A stretch of DNA of 64,000 nucleotides from Calliopum simillimum (taxonomy: Eukaryota > Arthropoda > Insecta > Diptera > Lauxaniidae). The notes beneath the pieces were generated by a model that worked only from the letters and a program-made list of their open reading frames with translations, was not told the origin of the DNA and searched no databases. Below, piece after piece: positions 45,801-52,600 of this stretch. Location: NCBI GenBank assembly GCA_951812925.1, contig OX638369.1, forward strand, positions 57,426,228 through 57,490,227. The letters run 5' to 3'. The translations under genes were made by a program, and so were the position numbers. Each line of letters begins with the position of its first letter. Positions within the stretch are counted from its first letter, which is position 1.

Positions 45801-48800
45801 GACACTCAATGGTAATGTTTCTTCAATTAAACATTAGTTTGGATATAGTTGAAGGTTGAAAAGAAACGAGAAATTTTTCAATACCTTGTCCACATTTACA
45901 TGGAAATACCCTAATGCCTTCACAAATTATTTCATTAAGCCTAGTTTTATTTACAGTGGAGGAAGTAAGGTTTTAATAGGATCAACCAAGATTTCTTAAA
46001 TGATATTTTTATCCCCATTCTTTTTTACATAATGCTGCTCTCTATCACGACTGTCCCATTCACTTAAAAAACATGGGTATTTTGTATATCCAGACGCATA
46101 CACAAACAGCACTTTCAAATCTCCGCAAATCATCCAGTTGTGTTCAGTGTAGCAAAGTTTATTTAAAATCGTTTCCATATTCCCATAGCACTCTTTCAGA
46201 TGGATATAATGAGCTACTGGTATCAACGCGTACTTATAACCATTATGAAGGAATACTCCTTTAAGACTTCTTTTTGAAGAATCTATGAAAAACCTCCAAT
46301 CATTGGCTTTGTAATCGATATCGAGTTTCTTCACAAGTCCGGGTACATCCTTGCAATAAGTCAGATCATCTCCTTTGTGGAAAAAGGAATGACATCTGTT
46401 TCTCTATATCTGTAATAGAAAAACTTCGTTCCAGTGGCTAATAGTTTTTTCCCCCTTGAATATTGATCCCAAAAACTCTGCGTCATCTTTCGTAAGACCC
46501 AAATCTCTCACCAAATCATTCAACTTCTCTTGATTAAAAAAAGAATGCATCTCAGCAGAATCAGTGCGATACTTCAGTGTCATTGTTTGCATCACTTAAG
46601 TCAGTAAGGATTTCTTTGTCAAATTCCTTGTTCTGTTGAGTTGGTGGCGACGGTACTAAAATATCTGATCCATGTGGCACAGGCCGTGTTGCGGACTTAA
46701 CTTGAGGACAACAAATTTTCTTCTTATTTTTTGAATTGAACCCTTTGACGTCAGAAGAACAGAAGTAGCAATCGTCACTGTGATTTTGAGACTCTCTCCA
46801 AATCATTGGTATTCCAAAACGCAAATAGATTTTTTTATTTTGTGACCATAGTCGAAGATATTCAACATATAACTGGCATGCTTTATGTAGAGCCCACGAT
46901 TTGTCTTGGTCTGTCAAATGTACACCAAAATATTTTAAATATGAATCTTTTACAGAGTCTGTTACTGTTCTCCGATATTTTGGTAGCACATAATCGCCAC
47001 AGATGTAGCAAAACAAATCAGGCGAATTTATACATCCCCTTGAGGCCAGTTAAATATTTTCAATTTATACCTAACACTTGAATTAGCACACCCTTGAGAT
47101 GGACTGATATAATTCAACACTGATTATAAGAATATATGCTTTTTAAAATATTTTTTACAGGGTGAGTTTGTGAAATTTTTTCGGAAAATTCCTAAAATTT
47201 ATATTTTTTATCGCTTCATTCTCGTTTTCATTTTAAATTAGTCCTAATAGACAAAACTACTAGTTTTACTTCAAATAAGTACTATAATATCAATCAAAAC
47301 CACAAATTTAGATATAATATATCGTTTCAGAAAAAAAGAAAAATCCAAACAAATTTTCGGAAAATACGAGAAATTTAGTTATGTTTCCAAAATTTCAAAC
47401 TCGAATTGTAAAAAAAAGTAGACATGATGGAGCAAATCGGAGGTCATATTCGGATTCAGCCTTCAAAAATCTATCATCTACTCTAATCTCATACTTTTTT
47501 CATAGCATGACTGTGTTAGTTATTAAAGTACACAATTTGGGAATTAATGTATATCTTAAAAATAATATCGTCCAAAAGTAATTAATAACTTAAATTTCTT
47601 ATAAAGTCTCGGCTGGTTGACTCTTGCTCATGGCAGAGACGTGATGGGCGATTGCTCCGTCTTGCTGAAACCAGGTTATTTGGTTAAAGCCAAAAAATTC
47701 TTCCAATTCAGGTACCAAGAAGCTGTTTAACATCTCAACAACTCCGAATTGACTGTAAGTGCACGTTCTCTTTCACTGATCACTGTTTTTGTAAAACTCT
47801 CGCAGGCACAACATGCGGCCCGCTCCCGAGAAACACTCCGTTTTTTAAAAGCCAGGTTACCGATTGAAATCTCTCGCGCCACTCAGACTCGTTACGTTCT
47901 TGCAGGAAGCTAAGCAAATATAATGTTTCTTTTGGACATATTTCGCCGGTGCTTACGAAGAAAATCTTCAAACCGAAAGTTACGGCGAAGAAATTTTTTT
48001 TTTTTTGAAATTGCGGCGAAAAAAATTTTTTTTGTAATATGCGGACAAGAAAATCACTTTTTATAAAATGCGGCGAAGAAAATCACTTTTTACAAAATAC
48101 GGCGAAGAAAATCACTTTTTACAAATTATTATGAAATTATTTTGAAAAAATAATTTTTTCAGAGAAATTTTTCCTATTCCTTTTTTCGAAAAAATTTGCA
48201 TTACTAATCGAAAGAGTGCTGCATTTTTAAAAAAGAGATTTTCTTCGCCGCATTTTGTAAAAAGTGATTTTCTTCGCCGCATTTTGTAAAAAGTGATTTT
48301 CTTCGCCGCATTTTGTAAAAAGTGATTTTCTTGTCCGCATCCGCACAAAAAAGATCTTTTTCGCCGCAGTTCGAAAAAAAGGATTTTCTTGTCCGCATTT
48401 AAAGAAGAGATAGTCTTCGTAAGCACCGGCGATTTATAAAAACTAACCAGATATCCAGTTCGAACGAAACCAAGAAAAATGCAAAAAACGATTAACCATT
48501 GATTACTATAAGATAGAGCAACTATTTTTTGTTGCTAAAAATGCAGAATTGGTGTGCTAATTTTAAAATATTATAGTCTTTAGTTTAATAAGACACATTT
48601 AGCCAACAGTAATGTTTATTGCTTATTTTGCACCTCTACAACCCTGTTTTTATCCAGTTTCGGCGCAGCTTTGTATTTCAAACTCGATTTTTAAAGGTTG
48701 TAAGTGAGCTAGGCTCTTGAAACCGAGTTTAAATTGAACGCCTTGCCATGAAGAGTCCAATGACATACATATCTGTGTATATTTTTTTGAAAAATGGATA

Positions 48801-49303
48801 TTTTTGGTTTTGCAAGTCGGCTACTCATACATATCGAAGTGGGTTTTGAGAGAAAAGGCCACATCAGATTCTATGGATAAAAATTACAATGTCTTGTGAT
48901 TAAACTTCAAAAATTACTAAACTTTTTAATCTTCAAATGAGGATATCTCGTGAAAAAGAACTGGTTATTTAAATTTACTGACCGGCAGGCAACTTTCTGT
49001 ATCCATTTTCGTCCAACATTTTTTTTTTTTTTTTGGGTTCAGTTACTAAAAAAACCTATAATATCTACTTATTTTCCTTTCATTAACTTTGCAGCTGACA
49101 GCAACATTACCACACGTGGCTGCATCTCTGATTTGACAGAGGATGGTATGACTTTCTGCAAGAATAAAACCAAATTGTGTACACTTTGCTATGAACATGG
49201 ATGCAATAATCGATTGGCTACATCAAAGGCCAATGGCATAATGAAACAGGATGCAATTCTAGTGCTTGTTGAATTGATATTCGCTATATGTTTTTTTCTA
49301 TAA
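27758..49303 (+). CDS. Gene A: secreted DUF753 / Ly6-like cysteine-rich protein, five coding exons, frame broken in exon 4
   Basis: Exons: 27758-27833, 34064-34189, 34245-35027, 40242-41241, 49095-49303. All junctions are phase 1 with GT/AG borders. The product would be about 730 residues: signal peptide (MEKVMLFTWITLIVVLHVAA), one partial cysteine domain, an acidic Thr-rich linker of about 230 residues, then five domains of the pattern CxxC...RGC...CxxC...CN, and a hydrophobic tail (VLVELIFAICFFL) typical of a GPI-anchor signal. DUF753 repeats are known from uncharacterised fly proteins; function unknown. Several NxS/T sites suggest glycosylation. Exon 4 is 1000 nt instead of a multiple of three and changes frame at about 40640-40660, so the copy as assembled cannot encode the full protein. 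Introns of about 6.2, 5.2 and 7.9 kb are packed with TEs. It is convergent with gene B. Confidence 0.82.
28390..29100 (-). pseudogene. Mariner-like transposase remnant in gene A intron 1
   Basis: On the minus strand a degenerate helix-turn-helix part reads SVHTASKLFQRFQTEHFPVE, then LIKAKVDEDPRLTEEIIAII. It is followed by DKAWFYKYDPDNCSPWYGAQ and NEKILLLNQVN, the first catalytic Asp region of mariner-type transposases. Frame changes and stops interrupt it, and no intact ends were identified. It abuts the foldback at 29183. Confidence 0.6.
29183..30836. mobile_element. Large foldback element with 170-bp internal tandem repeats
   Basis: The outer arms are inverted copies: both ends carry GAGCCAGCGCTTGGCTGACC or one-base variants, GAGGTGGTGCCTACGTG, and ACTGTCGTTCAAAAAGTTAT further in. 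Between the arms lie three near-identical 170-bp units (about 29643-30152), each beginning GCCTACGTCAT-GTATCATGG. The repeat units also match part of the arms. This is the architecture of foldback (FB-like) elements. No transposase is present. Confidence 0.8.
30863..31275. mobile_element. TIR element, about 410 bp
   Basis: Inverted ends of about 33 bp: GAGGAGTGATTTTTCAAAAG followed by GGCGTATTTTCAT on the left, and the opposed copy at 31239-31275. The interior has no coding sequence recognised. Confidence 0.65.
31361..31654 (-). repeat. GCCACGCCC family repeat, short copy
   Basis: In reverse orientation it begins with the family 3' end (TATACCCTACACCCAGGATA), carries the TCCTTCCGTTTG and GAGTCGGTAT segments, and ends with the 5' end (GACCAGGCCAAAGGTATCAC, then CCTTACTAGT). 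Internal modules are missing. Confidence 0.8.
31975..32345. repeat. Interspersed AAGACC-type simple repeat
   Basis: About twenty copies of CAAGACC / GGTCTTG in both orientations, in two clusters (31975-32130 and 32270-32345). The minus-strand frame across it is an artefact of the repeat. Confidence 0.7.
32346..32723. other. Intronic stretch of gene A
   Basis: AT-rich. An ATG at 32578 opens a frame beginning MKYVRIKLYLLLSTFLTCFA that looks like a signal peptide, but it has no usable donor in the right phase and runs into a foldback element, so it is not called as an exon. Confidence 0.4.
32724..33122. mobile_element. Foldback element, about 400 bp
   Basis: Arms of about 90 bp share AAAATGTTCACC, CCCCCAT, TTTCAAACATAC and CTTAAGG-GG in inverted orientation. 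The left half holds a second, diverged copy of the arm (32840-32935), an internal tandem duplication. Confidence 0.7.
33123..34063. other. Intronic stretch of gene A with a weak inverted repeat
   Basis: At 33690-33745 and 33970-34030 a loose inverted repeat shares TTCGG-GTCG-TGATCATGAATCTG. The rest is AT-rich and unassigned. Confidence 0.4.
34064..34189 (+). CDS. Gene A exon 2: first, partial cysteine domain
   Basis: A TTTTTCAG acceptor and GTGAGA donor bound 126 nt, phase 1 to phase 1. Encodes FCEKCDEANAYPEC, then NLTIHCQKSVEKNCTLG. There are five cysteines and two or three NxS/T sites. The RGC and CN halves of the usual repeat are missing, so this is a partial domain. Confidence 0.85.
34245..35027 (+). 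CDS. Gene A exon 3: acidic Ser/Thr-rich linker and start of domain 2
   Basis: After a 55-bp intron the exon runs 783 nt. The first 230 or so residues are rich in Asp, Glu, Thr, Ser and Asn (runs such as AMSTTTTNVPTLATVAVNDN) with one cysteine (FVCRLEES) near the start, so probably disordered. It ends with KCFTCSSSNDPNC, then GCYTLLK, the first half of a DUF753 domain, at a GTGAGT donor. No stop or frame change. Confidence 0.85.
35241..36441 (-). repeat. GCCACGCCC family repeat, long copy with an insertion
   Basis: Reverse orientation: 3' end at 35241 (TATACCCTACGCCCAGGGTA), 5' end at about 36441 (CACCCTTACTAGT). The sequence at about 35325-35785 does not fit the family and probably represents an inserted AT-rich segment. 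Modules with CGTGGCACC are at about 36113. Confidence 0.75.
36442..36740 (-). repeat. GCCACGCCC family repeat, second copy head-to-tail
   Basis: Follows the previous copy without a gap and repeats the 3' segment: GGTATATTCACTTT, GACGTGGCACGTATGT, CACCTCCTGAGTCGGTATAG, GAAATTTGGTACACTGCCT. Truncated before the modules. Confidence 0.75.
36741..37245. other. Intronic stretch of gene A
   Basis: Nothing recognised beyond short purine-rich runs near 36785. Confidence 0.3.
37254..37382. mobile_element. hAT-type MITE, copy 2 (129 bp)
   Basis: The termini are CAGTGGTCGGCA and its inverted partner TGCCGATCACTG. A perfect 8-bp duplication TTGTACAG flanks both sides (37246-37253, 37383-37390). Eight-base duplications and CAGxGGTCGGCA ends are hallmarks of hAT elements. 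Related copy at 11395-11518. Confidence 0.88.
37391..38369. other. Intronic stretch of gene A
   Basis: AT-rich; no gene, RNA or repeat could be supported. Confidence 0.3.
38370..38700 (+). repeat. GGGCGTGGC-type repeat fragment
   Basis: Contains AGTGGGCGGTGTACC at about 38375 and TAGTGCCACGCCCAC at about 38509, with the CTCAATATTTCTCGTAAAC context of the related repeat at 13185-13990. Confidence 0.55.
38849..40096 (+). mobile_element. Tc1-like element, complete ends, dead transposase
   Basis: Inverted ends of about 30 bp (A-GAGTGAGATCG, then AAAATCTTAACA) flanked by TA on both sides (38847-38848, 40097-40098), as expected of Tc1/mariner elements. Length 1248 bp. It lies in intron 3 of gene A, in the same direction as the gene. 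Confidence 0.85.
39003..39945 (+). pseudogene. Tc1-like transposase pseudogene
   Basis: The transposase would catalyse excision and insertion at TA sites. Visible parts: NTSARKAARLA, then EYLVRKVKANAGLKTYKVQK, CIMDDETYVLADFTQLPGQ with the first Asp, KFLVWQAIFSCGKRSKSFVT, and CPELRPVKRYWALVKRNLKS. The second-Asp region (around 39690) is shifted out of frame, the position after RPV where the family has catalytic Glu is Lys, and several stops occur in the N-terminal third. Not functional. Confidence 0.85.
40242..41241 (+). CDS. Gene A exon 4: four cysteine domains, with frame lesion
   Basis: A TTTTCAG acceptor and GTAGGA donor bound the exon. It completes domain 2 (QRGCLVD, then CQICPESGCN), then domain 3 (QCYNCSSKDDPEC to CELCSSNLCN). 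Domain 4 starts CLQCAGTIECE and resumes in another frame at YESNDHCFLY, ending CRRCSDSDNCN. Then come domain 5 (CSRC to CQSCFENGCN) and the first half of domain 6 (YCLQCSSDMEPSC to RGCFTKKD). The exon is 1000 nt, one more than a multiple of three. Domain 4 is also about 17 residues shorter than the same interval in domain 3 and in gene B, and lacks one expected cysteine. A deletion of 3n+2 bases is therefore more likely than a one-base insertion. Confidence 0.85.
41280..41370. repeat. Short hairpin just after gene A exon 4
   Basis: A 15-bp perfect stem (CGAAAACCTCGTAAA and its complement) is extended by an imperfect outer arm around an 18-base loop. It starts about 40 bases after the exon 4 donor. 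Probably a tiny MITE; an RNA role cannot be judged. Confidence 0.6.
41371..41745. other. Intronic stretch of gene A
   Basis: AT-rich, nothing recognised. Confidence 0.3.
43180..43345 (+). repeat. GCCACGCCC family repeat, 3'-segment fragment
   Basis: Carries CCTTCGAGCTTACTTTTACA, CAGACGGAAATGGCTATACC, GAGGAATATATATACTTTTC and CTACGCCTCCTTCTCTG, the tail order of the copy at 11669-12610. Both ends of the family are missing. Confidence 0.65.
43482..44056. mobile_element. hAT-type non-autonomous element, 575 bp
   Basis: The termini CAGAGGTGTGCAC are inverted at the two ends. A perfect 8-bp duplication TTTTAGAA flanks it (43474-43481 and 44057-44064), typical of hAT elements. The interior contains CAACAACAACAA runs and no transposase. 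Confidence 0.9.
44196..44445. mobile_element. Nested TIR element 2, 250 bp
   Basis: Inverted ends share GTTATGCAATAACGAGTCAA followed by CCC. It interrupts the left arm of the CACAG element between AAAACTA and TTTTGTCTATTAGGACT, as shown by the intact right arm near 47250. Non-coding. Confidence 0.8.
44570..47016 (-). pseudogene. Protein gene of the CACAG-ended element (MFCYICG...ERFHQD family), interrupted
   Basis: On the minus strand it starts MFCYICGDYVLPKYRRTVTD, then DQDKSWALHKACQLYVEYLR, FGIPMIWRESQNHSDDCYFC, EKLNDLVRDLGLTKDDAEFL, NDWRFFIDSSKRSLKGVFLH, HNWMICGDLKVLF, GYTKYPCFLSEWDSRDREQH and IKLGLMK-FVKAL (down to about 45912). After the insert at 45038-45911 it resumes with CLYICKKFPGLSGGKL, GPDIRKLINDEVFI, ERFHQDIKEIERRYQGKWDG and SRKSSKRSL. 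These blocks match an uncharacterised protein family that I remember as common in arthropod genomes. CxxC pairs suggest zinc binding near the N-terminus. Frame changes and stops make it dead. Confidence 0.78.
45038..45911. mobile_element. Nested TIR element 3, 874 bp, with four GGTAACTCGCGTTAC motifs
   Basis: The inverted ends are GGGTATTTCCATG and CATGGAAATACCC. The 4-bp duplication TAAT lies on both sides (45034-45037, 45912-45915). It splits the protein gene of the CACAG element: FVKAL lies on one side and KNGKCCLYI on the other. The 15-mer GGTAACTCGCGTTAC occurs at 45050-45064, 45230-45244, 45419-45433 and 45443-45457. No transposase recognised. Confidence 0.85.
47595..47765 (-). pseudogene. 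DDE transposase fragment (mariner/Tc1-type, second-Asp region)
   Basis: About 50 codons on the minus strand: VVEMLNSFLVPELEEFFGFN, then WFQQDGAIAHHVSAM. WFQQDGA-AH is the second catalytic Asp context of a widespread insect DDE transposase type. The piece is cut on both sides and lies just outside the CACAG element. Confidence 0.7.
47944..48431. mobile_element. Foldback element with inverted 32-bp minisatellite, 488 bp
   Basis: The ends are CGCCGGTGCTTACGAAGA-A and its inverted copy. A 4-bp duplication ATTT flanks it (47940-47943, 48432-48435). Both arms are arrays of a 30-32-bp unit (GATTTTCTTCGCCGCATTTT, then GTAAAAAGT), inverted about the centre: three or more on the left, four or five on the right. 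Minus-strand frames reading KSLFTKCGEE repeats are by-products. Confidence 0.88.
48432..49094. other. Last part of gene A intron 4
   Basis: AT-rich. A polypyrimidine-type T run at about 49018-49035 lies some 60 bases before the exon 5 acceptor. Nothing else recognised. Confidence 0.35.
49095..49303 (+). CDS. Gene A exon 5: end of domain 6 and GPI-type tail
   Basis: An acceptor TTTGCAG precedes DSNITTRGCISDLTEDGMTF, then CTLCYEHGCNN and a C-terminal hydrophobic stretch ending CFFL before TAA. Joined to exon 4 the domain reads CFTKKDADSN-TTRGC, matching the spacing in gene B. Poly(A) signals AATAAA lie at 49318-49323 and 49338-49343. Confidence 0.85.
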
Positions 49304-49505
49304 TTCTATTATAAATTAATAAATTGCACAAAATTCAAATAAATAAATGAAAAAACTAAATATATCTTTTATTTGCCAATAAGAAATTTACTATATACAT
49401 AAGTATGTACTTTATTGAAATCACAAATAAAAACTTAAAACTATACAATACGGATATATATATATTTTTGCAATATATTTATTAATACAATATATGTCCG
49501 ACTTT

Positions 49506-49696
49506 TTAGTGCAGACGCCAGAATATAATTAATATACCTAAAAATAGACTGCTAGTGATTTTTAAGGTAACAGCATTGTCTTTTGTATTACAATCAGCCG
49601 TTTTACAAACTTCACAATTATCAAACTCTGGACCATTGCATTCCAATTGTTGACGCTGGTCTGCATCGGCCAAACATCCTCGTATAACCACATCAT
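49506..49696 (-). CDS. Gene B last exon: end of final domain and hydrophobic tail
   Basis: Encodes DDVVIRGCLADADQRQQLEC, then NCEVCKTADCN and the hydrophobic tail. A minus-strand poly(A) signal AATAAA lies at 49483-49478, about 25 bases after the stop, so the 3' UTR is very short and the two genes' ends nearly touch. Confidence 0.88.
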
Positions 49697-52600
49697 CTGT
49701 AAAAAGTTGAAAACTCAAGTTTAGAAACAATATGATTTTGATAATAATTTAATCTGTGTAGATATACGAAACACGTGGAAATAGCCGAGGAATCACGGAA
49801 AAGATTAAGAAACAAGGAATCAGTGGGTTGTTAAAACTGCAGTTATGATAAATTTGTGGTTGCCATTGAGAAAAAAGCAAATGCAAAGTTTATAGCCCGA
49901 AAGAGTGATTCTACTCACGAAGGAATATTCTGCAGCTCAACTAATTTTACATATTTTTGTAACAATATTTCATTGATTTATGATCAATGCACTAGAAATA
50001 AGATATGTTATCAATAGTCTCTCAATGTAACTGTGATTCAATTCAATTCTACAATATTAAAAAATATGTTACTGAACTTTGTCACTCAACTTTTACCTCA
50101 GCCTCCTGACGGTACCCAGCGGTTTTCCCGAATCCACTTTCCCGACAACAATTTTCACGACATACGTATTGCCGACAAGCATTTTTCCTGAATACTTGTT
50201 CCCGACACCCCTTTTCCCGAATCGAACCTCCCGTCAGCACTTTTTTCCAGACACCCTTTCGTTTATTCGTCAAAACCGTAATATATCAAAATCGTTGATG
50301 GACCGTTTATCGAAAATTGTCGGAAAAAAAATATTTGTTGATGTGTTCGTGTACCTTCATTCGAGAGATCGCGATAAAAAATTGGGACTCAGCGATTAAG
50401 AGCACGTGAATGCCAGACCAGAGCTGTTACTGTCGGACATGGAGATGAAGTGACGGTATTGCTAGGGCCGATTCAATCCGAACATTCGCATGCTCCAAAT
50501 CGGGAAAAAGTTGTGCTCTTATGCCTTACGGTCGAATGTCTCTGCAATTCTATTTTATTATTTTTTTCATTCAAATAGGGGAGGCGGGAACTATCACAAC
50601 AAATCAAATTGTCGGAACAGCGGTCATTTCATTGTTTCGGGTAAAATGCATTCGGGAAAAAATCTGTCGTGAAATCGTCTGTCGGGAAAATTGTCTTTCG
50701 TGACCTTCATTTCGGGAAATCTGATGGGAGTCCCTCCTGGCACACAAAAACATTTAAAAATGTTAGAATCGCTTTCATTTGTCTTGGATCGTGGATATTT
50801 TTGTCGATACGCCGAGTTTTGTGCGTGAAATTGTGTAGCGGCCAGTCAAACCCTCAGGGGCAAGTATTTTCGATAAAAACACATTACGGAGGAAATTTTT
50901 GTTACATTTATAGGTGACAAATCCATAGCATTTTAATGCAGAAATCCATAATTTCGTCTTTGAACGTTGTATCGACTATTAATTGACTGATAAGTGAAAA
51001 AAACCTCAGCCTACCGGCTTAAGACTCATGGAAACTTAAAGATCTTATTTTTGCTTTTTTGTAGTAAAAATAATTGGGTTTTAACAAACAATCTACATAT
51101 ATAAGATCATTTCAGTGGGAATTCAGCCTCCTAAACTCATTGTTATTTTTAAACGGCCATAAAATTTGTGGATCTTATTTTCTGACAGTATAAAAAACCT
51201 AAGCTGAACTTAGACTACTTGTCTGAACTCTGACACAAAAAAAAAAAATAAATGTTCTGCCGGAAACAAGGAAAATTCCTTTATGAGTTGAATTACCTAC
51301 GTTTAATTAATTTAGATATTATTGGTCAAATTTGTAATAATTTTATACTGGAATTGCACGAGAAATTCATCGTATGCATTTGTTTGAAGTTTGTTAGCAT
51401 TATCTCAGATACGCATTTTAGCAAAAAACTTTCAAAATTCAGCTTGGATGGGATGTGCCACGCCCTATGGTCGCATGCACCTCGTTTCCACATTAAGCTT
51501 GCACTGACTATCTTCAGTAACAGTGGAATTTGCTTGGATTACACAGTCCTGCGTTTTTGAAAAAGTTAAAAAAGTATGAAATGAGAGTAGGTGATTTTTA
51601 TAGATTTTTGATCGCTGAATCCGAATATGACCTCTGATTTGCTCCATCATGTCTGATATCTTAATTATCCCTGATTTAAAGTGCAAGAAACGCTATTTTT
51701 AGACATAAGGCGTACATCCTGAAAGTAGTCTAGTTCACTTTTGACAGCGGCATTGAATAGCTTTTTAACTTTTTCAATTTAATCATTAGTTTGTGAGATA
51801 TCATTGATTGAAGTAAAGGTATCGCTAATCTCTGTAAAGGACTATATTTAATTTGTATGCCTTTACTTCAATGGATGATATCTCGGAAACTAATGATTCA
51901 TTGGAAAAGTTAAAAATATGCTTTAAAGAAGAAGCTCAGGACTTTTTATTTCCGCTGTAAAAAGTGAACTAGACTATTTCCAGGATGTTCGCCATATGTT
52001 TGAAAATGGCGTTTTCTGCCCTTTAAATCGAGGATAGCTCGGATCTAAGACGTGATGGAGCAAATCGAAGGTCATATTCGGATTTAGCGATCAAAAATCT
52101 ATAAAAATCACCTACTCCGATCTCATACTTTTTTTCATCGCAGGACTGTGTTATTTTTAATAACGCTTTGTGTATATATTGAAGATTTTGCCCATTTGGC
52201 AGGTGCCACGCCTTTTGTCCGAATCAAGCAAGTTTTGGTTAAGAGCAATTGTCAAACAATTCAAATCCTATAAATTCAATGCACCGTGTTGATTCGCAGA
52301 AAAGGAAAAAGGTTAGAGAGATAGGGGCAAAGAGTAGTGTCGATGAACATTTTTCTTAAATTTACCGATGTCATTGTTGTCGGGAAAAACGTTCGCAGGG
52401 AGTTTATTCCACAATTTAATCGTACGATCGATAGTGCGATGTTCTGTTGAACACCATTTCAACGCAAATGCTGCAAGAGAATATACGAACTGAAGAAACC
52501 AGGTCATAAATTTCTCTAGAGCATATCCCATTATGACATCTATAAAAAAGGGTAACACACCCAACGTTACGACAATGTTCGAGAGAGTCAACAGACTCTA

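Larger units (their letters stand above)
41746..47515 (-). mobile_element. CACAG-ended TIR element carrying an arthropod repeat-encoded protein, with nested insertions
   Basis: The ends begin CACAGT and are inverted. The right arm (about 47170-47515) matches a left arm that has been split into 41746-41959, 44131-44195 and 44446-44500 by later insertions. Shared blocks include GCTGAATCCGAA-ATGACCT, CCGATTTGCT-CATCA, TTTGAAATTTTGGAAA, GTTTGGATTTTTC and GAAACGATAT, then TTTTGATTGATATT and TTTTGTCTATTAGGACT. Flanks are ATA and TTA, consistent with a diverged 3-bp duplication. CACAG-type ends plus 3-bp duplications point to the CMC (CACTA) group, but that is inference. It lies in intron 4 of gene A. 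Confidence 0.8.

Noticed and set aside
48112..48426. Minus-strand frames with a repeated KSLFTKCGEE-type motif
   Set aside because: Translation of the inverted 32-bp minisatellite; a repeat protein is not credible here.
47950..48431. CRISPR-like regular repeats
   Set aside because: The units are contiguous without unique spacers and inverted about a centre; this is a eukaryotic foldback element.
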